Assembly (NCBI GenBank): GCA_017460805.1 | Contig: JAFUAF010000057.1 | Location: forward strand, 1-64,000 | Source: Bacillota bacterium | Lineage (GTDB): Bacteria > Bacillota > Clostridia > Lachnospirales > CAG-274 | Reading direction: 5' to 3' | DNA length: 64,000 bases | Shown here: one piece after another, positions 6,862 to 16,052 of the stretch | Layout: the number at the start of each line of letters is the position of its first letter | Position numbering within the stretch: position 1 is the first letter of the stretch | Program-made: the position numbers and the translations under genes | Notes under the pieces: generated by a model | The model's input: only the letters and a program-made list of their open reading frames with translations | What the model was told of the DNA's origin: nothing | The model's database searches: none

Positions 6862-9141
6862 ATGAGTAAGGAATATGAAGAAAACGACGATTTTTCGGTC
6901 TATGAGAGCGACCTTGAGACCGAACTTGAAGCAAGCAGGCGCGCAAGGCGAAAGGCAAAGGAAAAACGTCAGGGTATCAGTGTTGCGGACACCTATAAGG
7001 CGGATTTTGAAGATGATACCATTAAAGTAAAAAGTACACGCGAAAAGCGTACCAAAGAGGATGCGGAGAAATTTTCGGAAAAGTATGCCGACGATTTTGA
7101 AAATACTGTCGTTTACGACCCGTCCGAAATAAAAGCCTATGAAGAAGAGGCTACGGCAGAAATAAAAGACTATACGGAAAGTATGGATGCCGACAAGCTG
7201 GAAGAAACGGAATATACAGTTGCAACACCCGCACCCGAGGAAACGGCGGCTGCACCGTTTGAGACCGCAGAAACGTCTGCGGAAAATAAAGCGGCAGAAA
7301 CAGAGGCTGCACCTATGAAAAAGAAGAAATGGTCTCTTAAAAGAAAGTTTTTTACTATTTTATGTTCTATTTTGGGTGTTTATGCGGTAATGGTGCTTGC
7401 TTTCCTTGGTATTACATACTTTGGCGGCGGCGACCCCGATACGCCCGTTACTCCGCAGAATGTTATAAAAACCGTTGCGGAAAAAACACAGGAAGTAGTG
7501 GTGGGCAAGGTGCCCGACCGTACTATTGTCCTGCTTATGGTTATTGATGACGAGTATGACGACAAGACGGGCGAATACCTCTATCCCCGTACCGACAGTA
7601 TTGTGCTTGCGAATTACGACAATGTAAACAAGCGACTTACAATGATGTCGATCCCGCGCGATACCATTGTTGAGGTATCGGACGAGACCTATACAAAAAT
7701 GCGTTCCGAGTTTCCCGAACCCGGGAAAAAACAAATGAAGATAAACGCTATTTACCACTACGGCGGCAAGGAACACGGCAAGGAATATCTTCTTGACGAG
7801 ATAGACCACCTGTTCGGCATAAAGCCCGATTATACGGTATGTGTTAATTTTGAGGGCTTTAACTATATCGTTGACTCTATAGGCGGTGTTGAATTTGATG
7901 TGCCTATCGACATGGTATATGACGACCCGACACAGGATCTGCATATCAACTTAAGAAAAGGCGTACAGGTGCTTGACGGCGACAAGGCGCAGCAGTTTGT
8001 GCGTTACCGCAAGGACAACTACGGCAACGGCTACGCAGGCGGCGACATTGAGCGTATACAGGTACAGCAGGCGTTTTTAAAGGTGCTTATGGCAAAGGCT
8101 TTGAGCAGCGATACGATCTTTAAAAATATTTTCTCGTATATGACGGCGTTCAACAAATATGTTACAACAGATGCCAGCATAAACGATATGGCACGTTATG
8201 CGACTATTCTTAAAAGCATAGATATGAGCAATGTAGTGACCGAGACTCTTCCCGGCGAACCTGCCTATATCTACGGCATTTCGGGCTACAGAGTAAACGA
8301 GACCGAAGCGGCGGCTATGGTATACAATATTTTTAACCGCCCGCTTAGTGAGATAACAGAGGAGCTTGCAAAGCTTCAGACCAACGAGAATGTCGAAAAG
8401 AGTACCGACAAGAAAGTTCAGGTGCTTAACGGCGGCTATACAGACGGCATGGCAAGCGAGATACAGCGTCGTTTTGCTGAAATAGGTGTAAATGATGTGA
8501 CTATCGGCACTTATGACGGCGAAAAACAGGCGGGAACGCAGATAATCGTTTCCCGTGAGGGCATTGGCCTTGACCTTGCAAACTGTTTTGAAAAATCCGC
8601 AAATGTTATCGTAGATGCGGAAAAGACGGCCGCTGCCGGCTATGATATAATTGTTGTTGTGGGAATAGATGAACCTGCGGTAAGAACAAAAACGCAGATA
8701 TCTCTGCCCTCACTTCAGGATATACCGCTTACACTTAGCCTTATTTCGGGCGACGGCTCGGAGTATACGGGCGGTAATACCCAGCAGAACAGCAGCTATA
8801 ATTATGATGACTACGACTTTGACGATGAGGATGACGAGGACGAAGAGGTCTATTACGAAGAAGACGGCGAGGATTCCGACAGCGGCGAAGACGAAGATGA
8901 AGATTCGGATGAAAATTATAATAATTATGACAATGATGATGAAGATAATGATTATTCCGATGACGAGGTCGAAACGGATAATAACGATTCAGGATCCGAT
9001 TATGACGACACCGATGAAAATACCGATACGGACGACAGCGAGCCCGAGCAGTCAAATGACGAGCCCGAACAGTCGAATGACGAGCCCGAACAGTCGAATG
9101 ACGAGCCCGATTATGACTATTATGAGGAGCAGGTCAGCTAA
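6862..9141 (+). CDS. LytR-CpsA-Psr (LCP) family protein with hyperacidic tail, copy 1
   Basis: LCP proteins transfer anionic glycopolymers from lipid carriers to peptidoglycan. This one has 759 residues, long for the family. In order: a charged cytoplasmic segment of about 155 residues; one membrane helix (about 161-185); an extracellular LCP domain (about 218-400) with DRTIVLLMV, PRTDSIVLANYD, SIPRDTIVEV and the R/D-rich VRYRKDNYGNGY block; a LytR_C domain (about 513-600, VQVLNGGYTDGM); then roughly 110 residues rich in Asp, Glu, Tyr and Ser ending in three EPEQSND repeats. Ribosome site GGAG before the ATG. It is tandem with a paralogue and downstream of glnS by 11 bp. Confidence 0.92.
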   Translation: MSKEYEENDDFSVYESDLETELEASRRARRKAKEKRQGISVADTYKADFEDDTIKVKSTREKRTKEDAEKFSEKYADDFENTVVYDPSEIKAYEEEATAEIKDYTESMDADKLEETEYTVATPAPEETAAAPFETAETSAENKAAETEAAPMKKKKWSLKRKFFTILCSILGVYAVMVLAFLGITYFGGGDPDTPVTPQNVIKTVAEKTQEVVVGKVPDRTIVLLMVIDDEYDDKTGEYLYPRTDSIVLANYDNVNKRLTMMSIPRDTIVEVSDETYTKMRSEFPEPGKKQMKINAIYHYGGKEHGKEYLLDEIDHLFGIKPDYTVCVNFEGFNYIVDSIGGVEFDVPIDMVYDDPTQDLHINLRKGVQVLDGDKAQQFVRYRKDNYGNGYAGGDIERIQVQQAFLKVLMAKALSSDTIFKNIFSYMTAFNKYVTTDASINDMARYATILKSIDMSNVVTETLPGEPAYIYGISGYRVNETEAAAMVYNIFNRPLSEITEELAKLQTNENVEKSTDKKVQVLNGGYTDGMASEIQRRFAEIGVNDVTIGTYDGEKQAGTQIIVSREGIGLDLANCFEKSANVIVDAEKTAAAGYDIIVVVGIDEPAVRTKTQISLPSLQDIPLTLSLISGDGSEYTGGNTQQNSSYNYDDYDFDDEDDEDEEVYYEEDGEDSDSGEDEDEDSDENYNNYDNDDEDNDYSDDEVETDNNDSGSDYDDTDENTDTDDSEPEQSNDEPEQSNDEPEQSNDEPDYDYYEEQVS

Positions 9142-9168
9142 AACCGTGCGGTGACGGAGGTTTTGCCA

Positions 9169-11007
9169 ATGAGCAAAGATAAAGAAGAAAAATACCAAAA
9201 TGATTTTTATGAATACGAGGAGCAGTCCGATTTTTCAATCTATGACGAGGAACTGGAGGACAGCGTGCGTGAGAGCCGCCGTGCAAGACGTGAGGCAAAG
9301 CAGCGCAGAAAGGTAAAAAAAGCCACCAAAAGCGCTGCACCCGCTGCGGAAACGGCGGAAAATCCGACAGAGGAAATGCCCGCTGTTGAAGAAACTCAAA
9401 ATGACAACATAAAGATCAAAAGTACGCGAAAAAGACGTTATAAGGACGGCAAGAAAATAAAAGTTGCCTCCGCCCAGGCCAATGAGCCCGATGCAAGACC
9501 GCGCAAAAAGAAGAAAAAAGGCTGCTTTTACAGAATACTTATCTTTATTTTGATGCTTCTTTGTGCCTACGGAGCTTATGTAGGCGCGCTGATGCTTTAC
9601 GCGTATTTCAAACCCGAAGTTGTTGAGGACTTCCCGATGAAGAATATCGCCCTGCCAAGCGAAATGAATATCACGGCGGATATTCCCGACCGCACGATAG
9701 TGCTGCTTATGGTAACGGACGAGGACAAGACCCGTACAGACAGTATGGTGCTTGCGAATTACGACAATGTGAATAAAAAAATGACCCTTGTTTCGATACC
9801 CCGTGATATAATGGTCGAGGTAACGGACGAGGACTACCGCATAATGCGCTCGGAATACCCCGAACCCGGCAGTCAGATAATGAAGATGAACCATATCCAC
9901 CATTTCGGCGGCGAGGCTCACGGCGTTGATCTTTTGTTAAACGAGATAAAGGTGCATTTTGACATAGTGCCCGATTATTATGTAAAAGTTGATTTTGACG
10001 GATTTAACGCCATAGTGGACTCCATAGGCGGTGTGGAATTTGATGTTCCGCAGGATATGGACTACGAAGACCCGACACAGGATCTTGCTATCCACCTTAA
10101 AAAGGGTGTTCAGGTGCTTAACGGCGACCAGGCGCAGCAGCTTGTGCGTTTCCGTAAGGATAACTACGGCGGCGGCTATGTAAACGGCGATATTGACCGA
10201 TTGCAGGTACAGCAGGCGTTTATGAAAGCATTTATGGCGAAGGCACTTAAAAGCGATACTATCTTTAAAAATCTTTTGAGCTATCTGTCGGCTTTCAATA
10301 AGTATGTTTCCACCAATGCCACAATAAACGACATGGTGCGCTATGCAAGCGTGCTTAAATCGCTTAATATGGAAAATGTGACCACATACACTCTGCCTTG
10401 TACTCCGTCCGAATACGGCGAGTATGACCTTAACGAGGATGAGGCAAAGAGACTTTTATACAATGTATTCAAAAAGCCGCTTGATGAGGTCAAAAAAGAC
10501 CTTGAGACAGAGGCTGCCGAGGCCGATCTTGAAAAGAGTACAGACAAGAATATACAGGTACTCAACGGCGGTTACACAGACGGCATGGCGCGTGAGATAA
10601 TGGCGCGTTTCAACGAAAAGGGCATAGATGTGGCAAATCTTGGCACATACACCGCGGGCAAGCCCGAAAAGACGGTTATCTACACATCCCGCGAGGGCAT
10701 AGGTCTTGACCTTGTTAAATTCTTTTATGCGGGTGCGGATGTTGTTGTCGATCCCGAAAAGGCGGGCGAATACGATATTGTTGTTATTGTCGGCGTAAAT
10801 GAGCCGCTTGAAGAGGGTATGCAGGCTGTTACAAGCGAGTTTGAAAATGAAGAACCGCAGGTGATAGAAGATACCGAATCGGGCGATGATGATTACTATT
10901 ACGAAGATGATGATGACAATAGTGATTATTATGACGATGACGACAGCGATTACTACTATGACGATGATGAAGATTATTACAATGACGATGATGAGGACGA
11001 ATACTGA
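9169..11007 (+). CDS. LytR-CpsA-Psr (LCP) family protein with hyperacidic tail, copy 2
   Basis: Paralogue of the preceding gene, 612 residues. Same order: cytoplasmic part of about 115 residues containing SRRARREAKQRRK and IKIKSTRKRR; membrane helix about 118-147; LCP domain from about residue 174 (DRTIVLLMVTDEDKTRTDS, SIPRDIMVEV); LytR_C near 455-555 (IQVLNGGYTDGM again); and a tail of about 40 residues made almost only of Asp, Tyr and Glu. The ATG at 9169 is preceded by GGAGG; a reading from 9151 lacks a site. Role by family: attachment of wall teichoic acid-like or capsular polymers. Tandem duplication is evident, but the two cytoplasmic parts and tails have diverged. Confidence 0.92.
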   Translation: MSKDKEEKYQNDFYEYEEQSDFSIYDEELEDSVRESRRARREAKQRRKVKKATKSAAPAAETAENPTEEMPAVEETQNDNIKIKSTRKRRYKDGKKIKVASAQANEPDARPRKKKKKGCFYRILIFILMLLCAYGAYVGALMLYAYFKPEVVEDFPMKNIALPSEMNITADIPDRTIVLLMVTDEDKTRTDSMVLANYDNVNKKMTLVSIPRDIMVEVTDEDYRIMRSEYPEPGSQIMKMNHIHHFGGEAHGVDLLLNEIKVHFDIVPDYYVKVDFDGFNAIVDSIGGVEFDVPQDMDYEDPTQDLAIHLKKGVQVLNGDQAQQLVRFRKDNYGGGYVNGDIDRLQVQQAFMKAFMAKALKSDTIFKNLLSYLSAFNKYVSTNATINDMVRYASVLKSLNMENVTTYTLPCTPSEYGEYDLNEDEAKRLLYNVFKKPLDEVKKDLETEAAEADLEKSTDKNIQVLNGGYTDGMAREIMARFNEKGIDVANLGTYTAGKPEKTVIYTSREGIGLDLVKFFYAGADVVVDPEKAGEYDIVVIVGVNEPLEEGMQAVTSEFENEEPQVIEDTESGDDDYYYEDDDDNSDYYDDDDSDYYYDDDEDYYNDDDEDEY

Positions 11008-11022
11008 GAAAGAGGTTAAGAA

Positions 11023-12270
11023 TTGACGGTTTTAATTATAGGCGGCGGCGCAGCGGGGCTTATGGCGGCCATTACGGCAAAGCGTACAGACCCCGCGGCC
11101 GAAGTAGTTATAGCCGAAAGGCTTGACAGAGTAGGCAAGAAGATACTTGCCACGGGCAACGGCCGCTGCAATTTTTCAAATATCAACACCAAGCCCGTTA
11201 ATTACTACGGTAAACGGCCGTCATTTGTGAATAATGCGTTAAAGGAGTTTACCGTAGCGGATACGGTAAACTTTTTTAATGGAATAGGCGTTTTCCCGCG
11301 TGAGGAGCGTGACGGCAGGCTTTATCCGTATTCTTTGCAGGCATCGGCTGTGCTCGATGCACTTAGAAACGAATGTGAAAAGCTTGAAATTACTGTGCTT
11401 TCGGGCAAAAGCGTTAAGGAGATAAGTGTGAAAAAAGGCAGTCTTAGGGCTGTGTTTGAAAACGGCGAAAGACTGCGCGCCGACAGCATAATTTTGGCGG
11501 CGGGCGGCTGTGCAAGCCCTGCGCTCGGTTCAGACGGCAGCGGGTATGAGATACTTAAAAAACTCGGACATACCATAACACCGCTTTCTCCCGCGCTTGT
11601 ACAGGTAAAGACCGATACTGCGCCGATAAAAGGCCTTTCGGGTATAAAGATAGAGGGTACGGCGACCCTTATAAAAGGGGAAAAGGTGCTTGACAGCGAC
11701 AGCGGAGAAATTCTGTTTACGGATTACGGGCTTTCGGGACCTCCGATTTTTCAGCTTTCGGCAAAAATGCCATTTAAAAAGGATATTTTTATCGCTCTTG
11801 ATTTTATGGCGGAGTATTCGCTAAGACAGGTTTTTGACATATTGGAGGGACGTAAAAAGGCGCTTGACGGCATGACAATGGAATATTTCTTTACGGGTCT
11901 TTTGAATAAAAGGCTCGGTAACCTTATAAGCCGTGCGGCGGGGATAGAAAAGCTTTCATTTTCCGTTTCTGCTTTGGATAAGGATCTGCTTTGGCGGCTT
12001 GCGGGGCTTATAAAGGAATATAAGATAAAAGTTACGGGGCTTAACGGCTTCAAAAATGCACAGGTTACGGCGGGCGGAGCGCTGACGGACGAGTTTTCGC
12101 CGTATACCATGCAGTCAAAGTTTATAAAAGGACTTTACTGCTGCGGCGAAATATTGGACATCCACGGTGACTGCGGCGGCTATAACCTGCAATGGGCATG
12201 GTCGTCGGGATATATCGCGGGAAAGAACGCTGTGCTTTCAGAACAGGAGAACTATGAGAAACAACAGTAA
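11023..12270 (+). CDS. NAD(P)/FAD-dependent oxidoreductase, HI0933/YhiN family
   Basis: A 415-residue flavoprotein. The N-terminus reads LIIGGGAAGLMAA, a dinucleotide-binding GxGxxG turn for the FAD ADP moiety, and VGKKILATGNGRCNFSN is the hallmark of the HI0933-like (BaiN/YhiN) family, as is the C-terminal CCGEILDIHGDCGGYNLQWAWSSG taken as separate pieces. The family reduces or oxidises small molecules in the cytoplasm; members have been linked to bile-acid reduction, but the substrate here is unknown. The start is a TTG at 11023 with a GAGG site 7 bases earlier, giving the family's usual N-terminus. The end overlaps the MATE gene by 17 bases. Confidence 0.9.
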   Translation: MTVLIIGGGAAGLMAAITAKRTDPAAEVVIAERLDRVGKKILATGNGRCNFSNINTKPVNYYGKRPSFVNNALKEFTVADTVNFFNGIGVFPREERDGRLYPYSLQASAVLDALRNECEKLEITVLSGKSVKEISVKKGSLRAVFENGERLRADSIILAAGGCASPALGSDGSGYEILKKLGHTITPLSPALVQVKTDTAPIKGLSGIKIEGTATLIKGEKVLDSDSGEILFTDYGLSGPPIFQLSAKMPFKKDIFIALDFMAEYSLRQVFDILEGRKKALDGMTMEYFFTGLLNKRLGNLISRAAGIEKLSFSVSALDKDLLWRLAGLIKEYKIKVTGLNGFKNAQVTAGGALTDEFSPYTMQSKFIKGLYCCGEILDIHGDCGGYNLQWAWSSGYIAGKNAVLSEQENYEKQQ

Positions 12271-13603
12271 CGAGCAATTTAAAAAAATGACCGAGACACC
12301 CATACTTCCGCTGTTGGTAAAACTTTCTGTACCGACGGTCATAAGTATGCTGGTAACAAATATATATAACCTTGCGGATACGGCTTTTGTCGGCAAGCTC
12401 GGCACAAGCGCAAGCGGTGCTGTCGGCATCGTATTCGGCTATATGTCTATTATTCAGGCGCTTGGCTTTATGTTTGGCCAGGGTGCGGGAAGTGTGGTCT
12501 CAAGGCTTCTTGGTGCAAAAAAACACGATGAGGCAAGCATTACCGCTTCGACTGCATTTTTCTTTTCCATGTTTTTGGGGATAGTTTGCTCGCTGATATC
12601 GTTGTTGGTGCTTGACAGACTTGTAATGGCGCTTGGCAGTACGGAAACCATACTTCCCTATGCAAAGACATATATTTCATTTATACTTGTTGCCGCACCA
12701 TTTATGACATCAAGCTTTGTGCTTAATAATGTACTGCGCTATGAGGGCAAGGCAATGCTTGGCATGGTGGGACTGCTGACGGGTGCGATATTGAATATTG
12801 CGGGCGACCCGATTTTTATGTTTGTGCTGAATATGGGTATTGCGGGTGCGGGACTTTCTACCGCGTTAAGTCAGATAATAAGCTTTATGATACTGCTTTG
12901 GATGTTTGTAAGCGGAAGAACAACGGCAAAACTGTCACCGCGTTTTATAAGTTTTAAACCGGGCGTTACATTCGATATAGTAACAACCGGTATGCCAAGC
13001 CTTTTAAGACAGGGTCTTACAAGTTATGCGACCGTGCTTTTGAACCAGCGCGCGGGCGTCTACGGCGACCATGCCATTGCTGCAATGAGCATAGTTTCGA
13101 GAATAGGATTTTTTGTATTCTCGGTTGCTTTGGGAATAGGGCAGGGCTTCCAGCCTATTTCGGGTTTCAATTTCGGTGCGGGCAAGTACCGCCGTGTAAA
13201 AGAGGCCTACCGCACAACTTTTATCCTCGGCGAGAGCCTTATGGCGATAGCCGCTTTGGCTGTGTTTATAAATGCGGGCAGTCTGATAGGCGTATTCAGG
13301 GATGACCCCGCTGTTATAGAAATAGGCACACGCGCTTTGAGAATACACGCGGCTGCGCTGCTGTTTCTGCCTATGTGTATGGTGACGGAAATGCTTTTCC
13401 AGAGTACGGGGCATAAACTTGGCGCATCCATGCTTTCATCGTTGAGAAGCGGCCTGTTTTTTATCCCCGCTTTGCTGATACTTTCACAGGTACGAGGTCT
13501 TTACGGCATAGAGGAGGCTCAGCCGCTTGCTTATGTGATGGCTTTTGTGCCTGCTGTATTTATGATGCTGTGGTTTTTCAAGAATATGCCGAAAGAAGCG
13601 TAA
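12254..13603 (+). CDS. MATE family multidrug/toxin efflux transporter
   Basis: A 449-residue integral membrane protein with about 12 hydrophobic segments in two similar halves, as expected of multidrug and toxic compound extrusion antiporters driven by Na+ or H+. Typical family segments are VPTVISMLVTNIYNLADTAF, GQGAGSVVSRLLGAKK in the first half and GIGQGFQPISGFNFGAGKY in the second. The start at 12254 has AGGAGA before it and overlaps the flavoprotein end by 17 bases, so the two are translationally coupled. A longer in-frame reading from 12167 lies inside the flavoprotein gene and is rejected. Substrate not predictable. Confidence 0.93.
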   Translation: MRNNSNEQFKKMTETPILPLLVKLSVPTVISMLVTNIYNLADTAFVGKLGTSASGAVGIVFGYMSIIQALGFMFGQGAGSVVSRLLGAKKHDEASITASTAFFFSMFLGIVCSLISLLVLDRLVMALGSTETILPYAKTYISFILVAAPFMTSSFVLNNVLRYEGKAMLGMVGLLTGAILNIAGDPIFMFVLNMGIAGAGLSTALSQIISFMILLWMFVSGRTTAKLSPRFISFKPGVTFDIVTTGMPSLLRQGLTSYATVLLNQRAGVYGDHAIAAMSIVSRIGFFVFSVALGIGQGFQPISGFNFGAGKYRRVKEAYRTTFILGESLMAIAALAVFINAGSLIGVFRDDPAVIEIGTRALRIHAAALLFLPMCMVTEMLFQSTGHKLGASMLSSLRSGLFFIPALLILSQVRGLYGIEEAQPLAYVMAFVPAVFMMLWFFKNMPKEA

Positions 13604-13609
13604 AAAAAA

Positions 13610-13637
13610 CACTCGATGTGAATGTGTGCATCGGGTG
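13610..13637. terminator. Bidirectional terminator between MATE and transglutaminase genes
   Basis: A 9-bp stem (CACTCGATG at 13610-13618, CATCGGGTG at 13629-13637, one G-T pair), with A residues before it and T residues after it, serves both converging transcripts. Confidence 0.85.
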
Positions 13638-13646
13638 TTTTTTTAG

Positions 13647-16052
13647 TTACAGCTTTGTCAATATCTTTATTTTTGTTATAATATCACAGTCTTTTAATAT
13701 CTTCTCCAACGCGGTATGCAGGGCGATGAATGTTGTTTCACATTCTTCTTTGCCTGGCGTGTCGGGGGAGTAGAGTATACGTTCGACTGTTTCTGTTATC
13801 ACATCGGGGGAGCGGGTATAGGCGGAAAGTGCCTGTCCGACAGCTTTATGTGAAGTGTTTTCAAGCTTGCCCAGATATGTGAGTATACTTGTTATATATC
13901 CGTATATCTCAATAACGGAGACTGCATTTTTAGCTGTATACTTGCTTAAACGTTTTGCGTGGCGAAGCAGTACTTTCAACACAAGGAAAATAATAGTAAA
14001 AGCAAGAAGAATAACGGCTAAAGTCAGCATATCCTCAATTATTTCCGATATTTTTTCCGTATATCCGTCAAAAGCGGCGGTTTTGTTTTTCAAATCGTCA
14101 TCACTTGATCGGATAAACAGATCTATTACACGGTTTGAAATATCGGGCTCTTCGTCGTTTTCTTCGATTTTTCCGAGTTCCTCATAGCTTACGGGGGTCA
14201 GTTCCACAGGTACCCAGCCGTAGCCGTCCTTGTATATCTCGACCCATGCATGGGCAGAATGATCCTTGACCTTGACCGAAACGGGCGATGGTGTGAGCGG
14301 TTTGTCGCCGCTGTACCATAGTGCGGGATCTTCTTCGGTTAAAAATACATGCTCGTCTTTGTCCAGCAGATAGTCCAGGGCGTAGCCCTCGGCATATCTT
14401 GCGGGAATGCCCAAAGTGCGATAGATAAGCACACCGGAAGTTGCAAAGTGTACACAAAGGCCCTCTTTATGTTCAAAAAGGAAGTAGTTGACAAAATCTG
14501 TCTGCCAGGGTACAAGTCCGGGGCTTAAAGTGTATTTGTAATTCTGTGAAAAATAGTCCGCTATCTTTTCGTTTAAATCGGGGTCGGACGCATCAAAGCC
14601 CTGCTGATTGCATAATGCGGCAATTTTATTGCGGTTTTTGTCGGGTACATCAAGATAATTTTTATAGATATAGTCCTTGTAATCACTGTCGTCCACCGAT
14701 ATTTCGGGGTCGGGATAATATGTCACATCATAGCTTTGCCCGGGTTTAAACGGCATGGTCATACTGTTGTCGTCTGCACAGACGATATCGGTATTGCTGT
14801 TAAGGTCGGTATAGTATGGCAAAAACGGTGTGTCGCTTTGTAAACCGAGATTTTTTATGCGCATCAGGCCGTGTGGACAGTCCGAAAGCTTTGCGGTATT
14901 TGCGGTCAGATTGGCAAAATACCTGTCGTTTATACCTGCGCGGGTATTCCAGCCGTTTGAAGTATAGTCTGTACCGATAAATGTCCTTAAATACTGACGC
15001 TGTAAAGTAGTGGGGATGTATGTGATCTCCAGATCGGGCTTGTGGTCGGGCTTTACGGACGAATACTGTCCAAGCTGACCCGCGCTGACCCGTCCCTGAA
15101 CTTTATAATTTTTATACGTTGAAAACCACATTATCATCGTATCTTTCAGCATAAAATCCGAAAATTCTTTAAGCTGTGATTCGGGGACAACACTGTCAAA
15201 GACTTCCTGTGTTATCAAAGAACCGAATATGCTGCCGAGAGAAAGTGTGATAACGGACAGAAATGCCGCAAGCTGTGCCGTTACTCTGCCGTTTATCTGC
15301 CTGCGGTATATCTGGTGGTTTGCCGCCTGATAAATTTTGCTTTGTGTTTTGCTCGAAAATATAAATTCGCTTTTACCGCTGAATTTCATGCAAGCTATCA
15401 TTATCCAGCCCGTACCGAGCATAAACATTGATTTTTTGCTTGGTACACCACCGAAGTAGAGTGCGGGAACGGATGCAATAAAGCTGACGGCAGCGGTTAA
15501 GATAAGATTCATGGAACGCCCGCAGCATTCCCACATAAGCATCATAAACAGTATGCCGACAAATACAATTACGGTTGGAACAGTAACTGCACGGCCGCCT
15601 GCAAGTTCGGGAAAACCGCTTACCGATGGGAGCTGAAATTTTACCCTTACAAGCTCGTAAGCCATATTGGTAAGCGCATTAAGTCCGCTTCTTATTATGT
15701 CGATATGCTGTGCATAGTAGGTTAAAAGCAGATAAGTTATGCCTATATAGCCCAAAAGCCGCAGTGTGCGGTCAAACTGCAAAAGCATGAGCAAAATATC
15801 GGTCAGCACAAATACACCGAGTATAAAATTAAAGTCATAAGGGATATTGAATGCCGAAAGACAGCTGTCGGCGGCACCAAAGGTGATAAACAGCACCAAA
15901 ACGGCACGGAACACGAGGTTAAGTAACCTGTGATTGTCTTTGCCGCCGAGGTTTTCCCCGAAATACAATCCCGTTTTTTTCGCCTGTTCACGTTTGAATT
16001 TTAATCTTGCGCGGCGGGAGATATATATCAGAAACTGTTTTATTTTTGTCAT
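13647..16052 (-). CDS. Transglutaminase-domain membrane protein (TgpA-like)
   Basis: An 801-residue protein. The first 250 or so residues hold several hydrophobic segments; a long extracellular part follows, then a transglutaminase-like core with catalytic Cys in EGLCVHFATSGVL, His in SAHAWVEIYKDGYGW and an acidic third position in VPVELTP (Glu where Asp is commoner). A further membrane helix (about residues 690-715) and a cytoplasmic tail close the protein. In TgpA-type proteins the core faces outside and may act as a cysteine protease or cross-linker on envelope substrates. The start overlaps the stop of the DUF58 gene by 4 bases, giving the classical MoxR-DUF58-transglutaminase series. Confidence 0.9.
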   Translation of the reverse strand: MTKIKQFLIYISRRARLKFKREQAKKTGLYFGENLGGKDNHRLLNLVFRAVLVLFITFGAADSCLSAFNIPYDFNFILGVFVLTDILLMLLQFDRTLRLLGYIGITYLLLTYYAQHIDIIRSGLNALTNMAYELVRVKFQLPSVSGFPELAGGRAVTVPTVIVFVGILFMMLMWECCGRSMNLILTAAVSFIASVPALYFGGVPSKKSMFMLGTGWIMIACMKFSGKSEFIFSSKTQSKIYQAANHQIYRRQINGRVTAQLAAFLSVITLSLGSIFGSLITQEVFDSVVPESQLKEFSDFMLKDTMIMWFSTYKNYKVQGRVSAGQLGQYSSVKPDHKPDLEITYIPTTLQRQYLRTFIGTDYTSNGWNTRAGINDRYFANLTANTAKLSDCPHGLMRIKNLGLQSDTPFLPYYTDLNSNTDIVCADDNSMTMPFKPGQSYDVTYYPDPEISVDDSDYKDYIYKNYLDVPDKNRNKIAALCNQQGFDASDPDLNEKIADYFSQNYKYTLSPGLVPWQTDFVNYFLFEHKEGLCVHFATSGVLIYRTLGIPARYAEGYALDYLLDKDEHVFLTEEDPALWYSGDKPLTPSPVSVKVKDHSAHAWVEIYKDGYGWVPVELTPVSYEELGKIEENDEEPDISNRVIDLFIRSSDDDLKNKTAAFDGYTEKISEIIEDMLTLAVILLAFTIIFLVLKVLLRHAKRLSKYTAKNAVSVIEIYGYITSILTYLGKLENTSHKAVGQALSAYTRSPDVITETVERILYSPDTPGKEECETTFIALHTALEKILKDCDIITKIKILTKL

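Noticed and set aside
8741..9154. Overlapping open frames opposite and in another phase of the acidic tail (8741-9055 minus, 8804-9154 plus)
   Set aside because: These arise from the repetitive GAN codons of the Asp/Glu tail; the products are Arg/His- or Met/Thr-rich and have no start signals.
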